A DNA stretch of 8,898 bases from an uncultured Clostridia bacterium (GCA_937894465.1 CALCRE010000202.1:1-8898); one strand, 5' to 3'; positions 1 through 6,746 are shown, counted from the stretch's first letter. A program made the numbers and translations. Notes: generated by a model not told the origin, from the letters alone.

Positions 1-205
1 TTGGCGGATCGTTTTTCTTGCATTTTGTGGGGCATCATCATACAGTATATGGTTCAGGTCAATATCACTCCCGGCGTTTCCAGTATAGCTTTGATCAGAA
101 AGACCTTCCGACTAGCACTACAGATTTTATCAAAGTATTAAAAGCCTTTAAACTTTTTATATGATGGTCAATAATTTCCTTAGCATGTTTTCTTGATCCA
201 TTCAT
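1..205 (-). pseudogene. Possible small or frameshifted gene fragment, unknown function
   Basis: An ATG at 203-205 is preceded by AGGAG (213-217) with a 7-base spacer, the same geometry as the acetyltransferase gene in this window. It opens a 36-residue frame that stops with TGA at 95-97; the start reads MNGSRKHAKEIIDHHIKSLK. After a shift into a second minus frame, open from the TAG at 113-115 to the window edge, about 37 more protein-like residues follow, including GNAGSDIDLNHILYDD. GSDIDL resembles the metal-binding motif of small nucleotidyltransferases, but the match is short and lies across the frame change, so I do not name a function. It may be a genuine 36-residue peptide, a decayed gene, or a sequencing error. 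It competes with the plus-strand frame ending at 164. I favour this strand because of the ribosome binding site and the more natural residue composition, but only weakly. Confidence 0.35.
3..164 (+). CDS. Possible 3' end of a plus-strand gene (competing reading)
   Basis: A plus-strand frame is open from the window edge for 53 codons and stops at TGA 162-164; it ends in a helix-like tail (DFIKVLKAFKLFI). First codon positions are richer in G+C than second and third, as expected for coding in AT-rich DNA. The upstream half is rich in histidine (GHHHTVYGSG), which could simply be the antisense of the opposite frame. I do not recognise a family. If real, it would converge on the glycosylase gene and share the hairpin at 237-265 as terminator. 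It cannot easily be real together with the minus-strand reading of the same bases. The start lies outside the window. Confidence 0.25.
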   Translation, partial: GGSFFLHFVGHHHTVYGSGQYHSRRFQYSFDQKDLPTSTTDFIKVLKAFKLFI

Positions 206-236
206 TCCTGCACTCCTAAAAAACGTTATAGAAATA

Positions 237-265
237 ACCTCATGGCTGTTGATTAACCATGAGGT
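237..265. terminator. Bidirectional terminator-like hairpin
   Basis: A perfect 9-base-pair stem (ACCTCATGG with CCATGAGGT) encloses an 11-base loop. On the plus strand it is followed by GATTTTTG. On the minus strand it is followed by TTATTTCT and, further on, a run of six T. It begins 23 bases after the glycosylase stop codon on the minus strand, so its best-supported job is to end the GNAT-Nudix-glycosylase transcript. It could also end a plus-strand transcript arriving from the window edge. The T tracts are imperfect on both sides. Confidence 0.6.
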
Positions 266-288
266 GATTTTTGTACCATATGCTTTTT

Positions 289-1464
289 TTACTCATCATA
301 CTGGATCTTTTTGCAATCATGAAACTCTGCAAACCGTTCTATGGTATTTCTGTATTCATCCCAAAGCCCTTTGGCGTGCCCTGCATTCGGTTCAAACCAC
401 ATATTCTTTACTTGGAGAATTGAATTCTTCTGATCGTTTACCATCTCGATTCTTCCAATGAATGTATCTCCATAGAGGATTGGCAATACATAGTAACCAT
501 ATTCCCGATTGGGTTCCGGTGTGTAGATTTCCCACTTGTAATTAAAATCAAATAAGGCTTTGATGAGTTTTCGATCCCACATCATGTTATCTAAAGGAGC
601 AATGAATTCGCATCGCTTTATTGATTCTTCTTGCATGACATGTTCAAAGCTCTTTATGTCTTCTGTTAGGCAATAAAGCTTGTCCTTTAGACCTTCTACC
701 GAAACTTCCGCAATCTTCCCTTCATTCAACAGTGCCTCGAATATCTTTTCTCTCTCCGGTGCTTTCAAATTTAATCCCAACCAAGCATCGGATGATTTGT
801 TCCATAGAAGGCCTACAGAACCGATTCTTCTTAGAACACGCCATTTCATATGGTCAAAATCATCCTGATAAGGATCCGGAGTATTTAAAAGTTCAGAAGG
901 AATACAATTTTCAGCAAGATCATAATATTTCATGCTACCATTTTTATGATGAATGATTAAATCGCCTCTAAAATACAATGTTTCCAGTGCAGCACGGGAA
1001 AGACGCGTATCGCTCCAATACCATTTTACTGTCTCGTTATAATCTATATCTTTTGAGCTTACAGGACCCGATTCTTTGATCAAGTATTTGATCTCTTCTG
1101 CAACTTGATTTACTTCATTATAACTTCTTCCACTATCCGTGTTTTCTTTTCGAATACGAGAAAAATATGGCCAATCCTCGGTGAGCATAATAGAAAGGTT
1201 TTTATCAAAATAATCTAACAATTTTCGATCTTCATACAAAAGGTTATATAGCGTTTGCTTTTGAAACCCTTTGACGCGGGATTGTAAAACCAGTTCGGCA
1301 TTTTTTCCGCATACATCAATAGGATCAAATTGAATACATCCGGCTTGTCGAACATAATCTATAACACCTTTTTTACCCTCAAAACGGTGTTCACCCAGCA
1401 ATCCTTGCTTGTACAGCAAAAAGCGACGTGCTTGAATAGGGGTACATGATATACTTTGCATCAT
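289..1464 (-). CDS. YcaQ/AlkX-family winged-helix DNA glycosylase-like protein
   Basis: The 391-residue protein matches the HTH_42 winged-helix family of E. coli YcaQ (about 410 aa), known to unhook DNA interstrand crosslinks and related to AlkZ of antibiotic producers. The N-terminal stretch holds Q45-F46-D47, corresponding to the family's catalytic Q-hydrophobic-D motif, followed by PIDVCGKNAE. The C-terminal signature is also present: LDNMMWDR (291-298) and REYGYYVLPILYGDTFIGR (320-338). A winged-helix core is likely between about 120 and 285. The start is ATG-ATG; GGAGA at 1471-1475 serves either codon, and the first overlaps the Nudix stop by four bases (ATGA), indicating translational coupling. 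It is the last gene of a three-gene set with GNAT and Nudix genes. Family membership is confident; glycosylase activity and substrate are inferred from the motif. Confidence 0.88.
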   Translation of the reverse strand: MMQSISCTPIQARRFLLYKQGLLGEHRFEGKKGVIDYVRQAGCIQFDPIDVCGKNAELVLQSRVKGFQKQTLYNLLYEDRKLLDYFDKNLSIMLTEDWPYFSRIRKENTDSGRSYNEVNQVAEEIKYLIKESGPVSSKDIDYNETVKWYWSDTRLSRAALETLYFRGDLIIHHKNGSMKYYDLAENCIPSELLNTPDPYQDDFDHMKWRVLRRIGSVGLLWNKSSDAWLGLNLKAPEREKIFEALLNEGKIAEVSVEGLKDKLYCLTEDIKSFEHVMQEESIKRCEFIAPLDNMMWDRKLIKALFDFNYKWEIYTPEPNREYGYYVLPILYGDTFIGRIEMVNDQKNSILQVKNMWFEPNAGHAKGLWDEYRNTIERFAEFHDCKKIQYDE

Positions 1465-1931
1465 TTAATCTCTCCATTCATATATTTATTTACGAAACGG
1501 TGTATCACCTTTGCCACAGGTGGAGATAAGTTTTCAGGTAATTGATCCAAAGGGAAAAAATGCAATTCCAAAACTTCCGACACCTGACATTTTAAATGAC
1601 CGGAATAATCTTTACATACATAAACAATATCGATATTAGACACTTCATCTCCATTCGGATAAATGTAGTGACAATCCGGCCCGGAAAACACACCGTATAA
1701 TTCTAATTTATCGGCAACAAGACCTGTTTCTTCAAAAAGCTCTCTTTTTGCAGCTTCCTCAACAACCTCATTGGGCTCTATAGCACCACCGGCATAACTC
1801 CAGCAATGATTATCCTTACGAAGTTGCAGAAGCATTTCATTATTGGAATTTAACACAATAACACTGGCACCGCACTGGATCACAAGGTCATGACCTACTT
1901 TTTGCCTAATTGCTTTCATATATTCATTCAT
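1461..1931 (-). CDS. Nudix hydrolase
   Basis: This 156-residue protein carries a complete Nudix box at residues 49-71, reading G-x5-E-x7-R-E-L-x-E-E-x-G-L (G49, E55, R63, E64, E67, E68, G70). The glutamates bind Mg2+ for hydrolysis of a nucleoside diphosphate linked to another moiety. The length is that of a single-domain enzyme. LLQLRKDNHCWSYAGG before the box is typical of MutT/ADP-ribose-type members, but the substrate cannot be read from sequence. ATGA overlaps join it to the acetyltransferase upstream (1928-1931) and the glycosylase downstream (1461-1464). No strong Shine-Dalgarno precedes its ATG, which fits translation by coupling. An internal Met5 start is possible but has no better ribosome binding site. 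With a DNA repair-like partner, a nucleotide-pool or damage-product cleaning role is plausible but inferred. Confidence 0.93.
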   Translation of the reverse strand: MNEYMKAIRQKVGHDLVIQCGASVIVLNSNNEMLLQLRKDNHCWSYAGGAIEPNEVVEEAAKRELFEETGLVADKLELYGVFSGPDCHYIYPNGDEVSNIDIVYVCKDYSGHLKCQVSEVLELHFFPLDQLPENLSPPVAKVIHRFVNKYMNGEIK

Positions 1932-2314
1932 TTTCGAAACACCATTCCATAGGATTTCATCATACCGAATTTTTCGTAATAGGATTGCAACTCTTTATCA
2001 CACAATACATCAATATTGGCTATAGAAGAAAGCTCTACAAACAAACGTTTCAAAAGCTCCTTCCCGATCCCCTTATTCTGATAAGCCGGCAAGACTTCCA
2101 ACATAGGAATAAAAGCGAAATAAACATCATCAGATAGTGAATTTACAAATCCTACGACCTGTGTTGTTTGATCGTCCAATGCAACCACAATTCGGTAACT
2201 ATTCTTTAAAATCTTGTGCAGGGTTTCACCGTCTAAAGGGCTTTTCCAACCCACACAAAAACCAGATAGCTGACAGGGAGATATTTCACATAAATTGTTT
2301 TGATATACAATCAC
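1928..2314 (-). CDS. GNAT-family N-acetyltransferase
   Basis: This short 128-residue single-domain GNAT protein should transfer acetyl from acetyl-CoA to an amine. The pyrophosphate-binding loop of motif A is clear at residues 79-84 (Q79-N-K-G82-I-G84), preceded by the beta-4 strand (FIPMLEVLP) and followed by the helix GKELLKRLF. Earlier, IVVALDDQTTQVVGFVNSLSD forms the preceding strands. The C-terminal DVLCDKELQSYYEKFGMMKS is the usual closing strand-helix with the YYEKFGM signature. The start is GTG at 2314, chosen because AGGAG (2322-2326) lies 7 bases upstream. It is the first gene of a coupled trio with the Nudix and YcaQ-like genes. The acceptor is unknown; a small molecule or protein amine are both possible. 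Confidence 0.92.
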   Translation of the reverse strand: MIVYQNNLCEISPCQLSGFCVGWKSPLDGETLHKILKNSYRIVVALDDQTTQVVGFVNSLSDDVYFAFIPMLEVLPAYQNKGIGKELLKRLFVELSSIANIDVLCDKELQSYYEKFGMMKSYGMVFRK

Positions 2315-2352
2315 AATGTTACTCCTATAAAAAAAGATTTGTTAAAAAGTAT

Positions 2353-2380
2353 ATCATAGTTTCACTCAAACTAAAAACAA
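2353..2380 (-). promoter_or_regulatory. Candidate promoter for the GNAT-Nudix-glycosylase operon
   Basis: On the minus strand TTGTTT (2375-2380) and TATGAT (2353-2358) are separated by 16 bases. The -10 matches the consensus at five of six positions; the -35 matches only three. It straddles the end of the isoprenoid-type gene, and the GNAT GTG start lies about 40 bases downstream. Read-through from the upstream gene is an alternative, since I see no hairpin terminator in the 51-base gap (2315-2365). Confidence 0.3.
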
Positions 2381-3604
2381 AATTGCATCTAACATTTCCA
2401 TATACTTCTCCTGATCCGCTTCTTCCATATTCTCAGGTCGCTGATTTAAAAGAGTATCAAAGGATGACAATGAGATTAACAAATAATTCTCCATACAGTC
2501 TAGATATTCTTGTGTAAAGAATTCTTTGCTCATGATGACAGACAAATAAACCAGATGGTAGCAGTTAAACAAGAGGAATTCTTTAAACGGCTGATTGGAG
2601 GTTTGTAATTTTTCCAGGACATGGCGAATGTATTGCAGCAGTTTATTGACTGTTTTTTCTAAGTAATCGCTATCCTTCCGATATGTAAAAATAGTATGGT
2701 GTCCCCTCTCCCCGTCCTCTTTAATATCCTGTAAATCATCTGCCAGTTGGAGAAAGAATCCAAGACCGATATAGGATAAAAAGTCACTTTCTGTTACTTG
2801 TTTTCGCACCAGGAAGCGGTCGAAAAGTACGGATGTCCCACCTTTGTAAATGGAGATGTTCAGTCGATCATCAATAGATAATTTCTCATGTACATTTTGT
2901 TGTTTTAAACTTGTGGCTTGTGCATCCAACATTAATAGCAACAGAGCATAAAGCTCCTTGTTTTCTTTTCTTGGAAATTCCGATTGTATGGCATCCAACA
3001 ACATTCCGGTTTCTAATTGATGTTCATCTTTAGGGTCAGGATCTTTGCCTTCAATATGCTCTTTAATATATTGATTATATTCAGACTTTTCATCAAAGGA
3101 TCGGTTACTGTCGATATAGTTATCCGTCACCGGATAGAGCATGCTGTACCCATATGCAGCCTTGCAAAAGTCCCTTGACACTCCGCAAAGCTCCGAAATC
3201 ATTTTGTAAACAATGTAATTACGAATTCCTTGCCCGGTTTCTTCAAATGTAAACCGTGGGAAAACCTTTCGTGTTAATCGTAAGAACTCCTTTAGCTCCT
3301 CCTGCCAAGTATCCACAGCATCTTGTGTTAAAACATTGTGTATACCGATAAGTTCTTCTTGGTGTAACATATCATTGATTTGATTGGAAATGTTGTTTGC
3401 CCATCTTTTCTTCTGAAAAGAAAGACGAGGCATGTGTTTGATTTGTTTTTGAAAAAAACCGGTCATATCCTCAATATCCCGTTGATTTTTTACTTTCTTT
3501 TCTTGGGATATCACAGGTAAACTCGGAAAATGATCTTCAGTACGTAGCCATTGTGACTTTATTTGTTGGAAATACGATTTCATTGTCTGCTGAATATCTG
3601 ACAT
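2366..3604 (-). CDS. Divergent class I isoprenoid biosynthesis enzyme (polyprenyl synthetase-like fold)
   Basis: The 412-residue protein shows hallmarks of the all-helical class I isoprenoid synthase fold, which ionises prenyl diphosphates with Mg2+ held by two Asp-rich motifs. The second motif is clear: FFLQLADDLQDIKED, D289-D290-x-x-D293, like the FQxxDDxxD of polyprenyl synthetases. KGGTSVLF (254-261) resembles the K-T/S stretch before it. The first motif appears only as D161-N-Y-I-D165, not DDxxD, and I see no N-terminal GGKRxRP substrate-binding motif. About 150 residues precede the first motif, more than in ordinary farnesyl diphosphate synthases. It may be a chain-elongating, condensing or terpene-cyclising enzyme, or one that has lost activity. 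TAA lies directly before the ATG in frame, so no longer start exists; the leader is unusual (3605-3661). The adjacent sigma-factor gene and the nearby G1P dehydrogenase gene suggest, but do not prove, a shared lipid pathway. Confidence 0.75.
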   Translation of the reverse strand: MSDIQQTMKSYFQQIKSQWLRTEDHFPSLPVISQEKKVKNQRDIEDMTGFFQKQIKHMPRLSFQKKRWANNISNQINDMLHQEELIGIHNVLTQDAVDTWQEELKEFLRLTRKVFPRFTFEETGQGIRNYIVYKMISELCGVSRDFCKAAYGYSMLYPVTDNYIDSNRSFDEKSEYNQYIKEHIEGKDPDPKDEHQLETGMLLDAIQSEFPRKENKELYALLLLMLDAQATSLKQQNVHEKLSIDDRLNISIYKGGTSVLFDRFLVRKQVTESDFLSYIGLGFFLQLADDLQDIKEDGERGHHTIFTYRKDSDYLEKTVNKLLQYIRHVLEKLQTSNQPFKEFLLFNCYHLVYLSVIMSKEFFTQEYLDCMENYLLISLSSFDTLLNQRPENMEEADQEKYMEMLDAILFLV

Positions 3605-3639
3605 TTATTTTACCGCAAAAAGTTTTGCGGATTTCCTTT
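3605..3639 (-). promoter_or_regulatory. Ribosome binding site separated from ATG by a hairpin
   Basis: The only good Shine-Dalgarno sequence upstream of the isoprenoid gene, AAAGGAAA (about 3632-3639), is 29 bases from the ATG, too far for normal initiation. The gap holds an 18-base perfect inverted repeat at 3613-3630 (CCGCAAAA, CT, TTTTGCGG on the minus strand; probably a 7-base-pair stem with a 4-base loop). If it folds, the SD comes within about 11 unpaired bases of the start. The inverted repeat is seen directly; an effect on translation is inferred. Confidence 0.5.
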
Positions 3640-3655
3640 CGTTGATTCACTATGA

Positions 3656-3664
3656 ATTATATCA
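3656..3664 (-). promoter_or_regulatory. Extended -10 promoter for the isoprenoid-type gene
   Basis: The minus strand reads TGATATAAT, a perfect TATAAT (3656-3661) preceded by the TG-N element of extended -10 promoters. No good -35 hexamer lies 16-18 bases upstream (GGGAGC at the expected place), as is common with extended -10 sites. Transcription would start near 3648-3650, giving a leader of about 45 bases that includes the SD and hairpin. Confidence 0.5.
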
Positions 3665-3721
3665 TATCAAAAGGAAACGCTCCCATCATACAACAAGAAA
3701 ATCTTTAAAACATATGGAAGA

Positions 3722-3744
3722 AGCACAATGGTTCTCATTGTGCT
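3722..3744 (-). terminator. Hairpin after the sigma-factor gene, possible terminator
   Basis: A perfect 9-base-pair stem (AGCACAATG with CATTGTGCT) with a 5-base loop lies 56-78 bases past the sigma-factor stop codon in the 3605-3800 gap. On the minus strand it is followed by TCTTCC and then ATATGTTTT, a weak U tract. Termination of the sigma-factor transcript is the simplest reading. A protein or RNA-structure site is possible. The rest of the gap holds a purine-rich stretch after the sigma gene and the isoprenoid promoter. Confidence 0.45.
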
Positions 3745-3800
3745 CCGGTAAATGATTATATCTATTTAACTTGTTTTTTCTTTCCCTTGCTTTCCTTTGT

Positions 3801-5399
3801 TCACTTTAAGTAATACAAGCATACTCCTGCTGCTGATTTTGCATAATCCTCCGGGATGGCAAGGGTTTTGCCTTCATGGATGCCATAATACATCACTTTG
3901 TTTAAGGGCCAGAAGGAATTTCGCATGATCCAATTTACATACTCTTCCATGAGGTCTTCCCTAATATGTGGCAGTAAGAGTTGATCGCCTAAATCACTAA
4001 CCGATTGTACATACTTAAGGCACAGATCGGCTGTTGCTTTTGCCAAAATATCTTCTATAGCCTTTTGTATTCCATAGTCCATAACCGGCATGGTTAAAAA
4101 GATACTGTCATCCTTTCTTCTGGCAAAACCTCTTTGTATCAGATGTGCTGCTTTTTCTTGCTCTACATCGGTCAATTCAGCTATCGGGTCATCAAAGATC
4201 TTCATAACCGTATTGATATTCAAATCGGATATATGTTGATCACGATCTGAAAAAGGCGGTGCTTGAAACAAGTTAGCATATGTAATTTTGTGATAACGGC
4301 TTGTTTGAAAATGGTAATGAATATTACTCCAACTTACTTGTTTCGTGTCCTTATACTCTATTTTCTCACTTGGATAGATAACAGTACCTGCGACTCTATA
4401 ATCCTTTCCGTTTCCCTCAGGGATTTTTCCGGTCCATTTGCCTTGATAGATCTTAAGCATGCCATTACTGACAGCAGTGCAAGCATACACATACAGAATC
4501 CAAAGTAAATAGGAGAATTCCATATCATTCCCGTAAAATGGTAACGCTCTGATGGGTTTTTCTACAGAGCAGATTCTTTGGGTGATTTCCTCACCGACGG
4601 TTTCATAAATGCGTGACAATTCAAAACGAAAGTCGGCCCAAACCTGTTCAGAGAAAATCACAAAATCGGTTAGATACTTTCCCCTAGAGGTTTCCTTAAT
4701 AAATTTATTGTTCAAAAGATACTTTAGTTTTTCTTCAAAGTACACCGGTGCCACCCCGATCTCATCGGCGATCTCTTTGATGGTAACCGGATTCTTGCTA
4801 CAGGTCGCGAAGATCTGTTTTGTCATTAAGTCGTCAATTTCTTTCCAATAGTTCGGAACACCGTAGCCTCCCCATAACTTTAATTCTGCAGGAGCATAGG
4901 ATGATTTACCTACATGATTCATTTTTTCAACACCTTTCTTTATGTCTGACTTAGCATCAAACAATCTGCGTTTAACAGTTCCTTCCGGCAAATCCAATCG
5001 GTTTGCAATGTCCTTGATTTGCATTTGCTGTAGATAGTACAATATGATGGTTTCACGATGAATTTTAGATAATCGGGATACGGCGTAATTAAGGTCTGAA
5101 ATTTCTTGGTCATTGACAAGTTGTTCGGTGATATCTTCATCAGTTGCGATGCTTCCTCCGGTTGCATCCAATGAAACCACCCCTTTTGCTTGCATTCTTA
5201 AAAACAAGCAATACCTGTTATGAGCCAATTGCCAGTACCAAGGAAAGAAGCTTTTAATCTCCTTCCCTGATTTTGCGGCACTTAACGCCTCCACCAGTAT
5301 GTCTTGGGCTAAATCCCTTGCTTCTTCAGAGTTATTCAGCCTTTTATAGCAATACAGGTAGGTTGTCTCGATCAATTCTTCTGTAAAAAATTCATTCAT
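3801..5399 (-). CDS. Sigma-70 family (ECF-like) sigma factor with long C-terminal extension
   Basis: I choose the ATG at 5399 (532 aa), preceded by GGGAAG; a GTG nine codons upstream (5426) has no ribosome binding site. Residues about 5-75 form sigma region 2 (YLYCYKRLNNSEEARDLAQD; FFPWYWQLAHNRY, the core- and -10-binding helices). Residues about 108-156 form region 4 (LSKIHRETIILYYLQQMQ, IKDIANRLDLPEGTVKRRL), the -35-binding helix-turn-helix. ECF factors usually end near 160-200 residues. Here about 370 more follow: a likely second winged helix at about 190-245 (VTIKEIADEIGVAPVYFEEK) and a C-terminal region of about 280 residues whose fold I do not recognise. No anti-sigma gene is adjacent, so the extension may act as sensor or brake (inference). 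It follows the G1P dehydrogenase gene and precedes the isoprenoid-type gene. Confidence 0.85.
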   Translation of the reverse strand: MNEFFTEELIETTYLYCYKRLNNSEEARDLAQDILVEALSAAKSGKEIKSFFPWYWQLAHNRYCLFLRMQAKGVVSLDATGGSIATDEDITEQLVNDQEISDLNYAVSRLSKIHRETIILYYLQQMQIKDIANRLDLPEGTVKRRLFDAKSDIKKGVEKMNHVGKSSYAPAELKLWGGYGVPNYWKEIDDLMTKQIFATCSKNPVTIKEIADEIGVAPVYFEEKLKYLLNNKFIKETSRGKYLTDFVIFSEQVWADFRFELSRIYETVGEEITQRICSVEKPIRALPFYGNDMEFSYLLWILYVYACTAVSNGMLKIYQGKWTGKIPEGNGKDYRVAGTVIYPSEKIEYKDTKQVSWSNIHYHFQTSRYHKITYANLFQAPPFSDRDQHISDLNINTVMKIFDDPIAELTDVEQEKAAHLIQRGFARRKDDSIFLTMPVMDYGIQKAIEDILAKATADLCLKYVQSVSDLGDQLLLPHIREDLMEEYVNWIMRNSFWPLNKVMYYGIHEGKTLAIPEDYAKSAAGVCLYYLK

Positions 5400-5438
5400 A
5401 AAATACTTCCCGTCTTTTTGTTTCACAACCGATTGTAC

Positions 5439-5449
5439 TTACTAAGTAA
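5439..5449. promoter_or_regulatory. Small palindrome upstream of the sigma-factor gene
   Basis: TTACT and AGTAA surround a single central base, 40-50 bases before the chosen ATG, in the short gap after the G1P dehydrogenase gene (5427-5486). It could be half of a larger operator or an autoregulatory site. No convincing sigma-A hexamer pair and no terminator hairpin were found in the gap, so read-through from the dehydrogenase gene is possible. The element is short and could be chance. Confidence 0.2.
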
Positions 5450-5486
5450 CATATAAACGAGAAAGGTTCGGTATTAATTTTTTATT

Positions 5487-6746
5487 TTATCCTAATATGG
5501 TGTAATACGGCCACAATACGGTGTATCGATCCTTTAAATCCTTTGCATAAAGAAGTGCGTTTTGTATTTTTTCTTCATGGTACTCTTTTAAAAAGTCTTC
5601 ATAAGGAAGTTCTACATCCTCTAAAAGTTTTTTAATCTTCCCACTGCTGGGCACTTCACGTAACACGTCCTTTATGTCTTCCCACTTGCGGGTGTATACA
5701 TCTTGAAAGTCTTTGGTGTACCATCCTATTTTATCTTGTAGTGCAATGATTCCATCAGCTGCTTTACCATATACTTTTCTAATGTTTTCTTCCCAAATAC
5801 TATGATCAAATTCATGGAATTTCGTAGGTTTTTGTATCTCCAACAGTTTTTCCCGCAGTTGTTGTGTTACAACAGTGGAATAAGCAACATCTATACCATG
5901 TAGAAAATACGGTTCGTTGTTCAATAAGCCTACCACTTCAAAGTAGTGGGACAAATGATGCTCACTTCCGGATGCAGGTCTTGAATTTCCTACATAGCTC
6001 ATGGCTATGCCTACAATCACCAAAGCTTCCATCAAAGCTTGTATGCTTTGTTCATTCCTCTCCAACAACCCGGCAGCAAGGCTCACAGTATTCTTCACTG
6101 TTTCATAAGTGAGGTTATAGACTTCGTCACAGAAATATTCATCCATCACCACATGGCCTAGCTTCCAATCATTCAATGCCGAATACTTACCGATGATATC
6201 ACCGTATCCCGCCTTGATCATTTCGCTCGGTGCATTTTTTATAACATCGGTATCGGCAATGATGGCTTTAGGAACACGTGTATTGAATGACACCTTCATA
6301 TTTTGAAAGATCATGGCTGCACCATTTGATGCATATCCGTCCATAGAAGGAGCGGTGGCAATGATATAATAAGGCAGACCGGTGTTGAAACTGACGTATT
6401 TGCACAAGTCGTTGATGACTCCGGATCCCACACCGATGATTAAATCGGTTTTTGATGTGATACATGCTTTTAACTCTTCAACCCTTTGTTCATCCGGAAC
6501 CAAATAACCTTCACATTCAAATACTTTACTTGTTTCTATTTTATCCATAATGACGGATTCGGCATCTTTCCCACATGCTTTATAAGTGTTGACATCCGAA
6601 ACCAAAAGAATATGCTTATATTCATTTGTCAAAGAGTTCAGCTTTTTGATAGCACCCTTTTCAATGACTACGTATTTAATATCAACCATATGTTGTTTAC
6701 CACAACTACAAACTTTATTGTTTTCCAGTAATGATTCTATATTCAC
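5487..6746 (-). CDS. egsA: sn-glycerol-1-phosphate dehydrogenase (AraM/EgsA family)
   Basis: The 419-residue protein belongs to the iron/zinc-type alcohol dehydrogenase superfamily, G1P dehydrogenase branch: it reduces dihydroxyacetone phosphate to sn-glycerol-1-phosphate with NAD(P)H in the cytosol. The dinucleotide loop is GVGSGVIND (105-113), followed by the family's TAPSMDGYAS (131-140). Metal ligands by comparison with archaeal enzymes are D183 (GYGDIIGKYSALNDW), H263 (SGSEHHLSH) and H283 (LHGIDVAYS). The N-terminal CSCGKQH also recalls AraM-type bacterial proteins. B. subtilis AraM, about 394 aa, is a Ni2+-dependent enzyme encoded in the arabinose operon, a parallel to the glycosidase operon here. 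The GTG start is set by GGGGGAAG (6755-6762), which overlaps the last base of the malic enzyme stop, leaving a 15-base gap. In Bacillus, G1P feeds PcrB (heptaprenylglyceryl phosphate synthase); no pcrB is present in this window. Confidence 0.92.
   Translation of the reverse strand: MNIESLLENNKVCSCGKQHMVDIKYVVIEKGAIKKLNSLTNEYKHILLVSDVNTYKACGKDAESVIMDKIETSKVFECEGYLVPDEQRVEELKACITSKTDLIIGVGSGVINDLCKYVSFNTGLPYYIIATAPSMDGYASNGAAMIFQNMKVSFNTRVPKAIIADTDVIKNAPSEMIKAGYGDIIGKYSALNDWKLGHVVMDEYFCDEVYNLTYETVKNTVSLAAGLLERNEQSIQALMEALVIVGIAMSYVGNSRPASGSEHHLSHYFEVVGLLNNEPYFLHGIDVAYSTVVTQQLREKLLEIQKPTKFHEFDHSIWEENIRKVYGKAADGIIALQDKIGWYTKDFQDVYTRKWEDIKDVLREVPSSGKIKKLLEDVELPYEDFLKEYHEEKIQNALLYAKDLKDRYTVLWPYYTILG

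Noticed and set aside
237..265. Inverted repeat as the end of an insertion sequence
   Set aside because: No transposase gene, direct repeats or second copy is visible; the position just after the glycosylase gene fits a terminator better.
4940..5167. 75-codon minus-strand frame inside the sigma-factor gene
   Set aside because: It is a shadow frame of the sigma region 4 coding sequence, which has clear helix-turn-helix motifs; no own ribosome binding site was noted.
5400..5426. GTG start for the sigma factor at 5426
   Set aside because: No Shine-Dalgarno precedes it, while the ATG at 5399 has GGGAAG upstream and starts where sigma region 2 homology would be expected. The GTG is not excluded.
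5427..5486. ECF-type autoregulatory promoter (GAACC upstream of the sigma gene)
   Set aside because: A GAACC element is present on the minus strand, but no CGTC/CGTA-like -10 element lies 15-17 bases downstream, so the pair does not meet the usual spacing.
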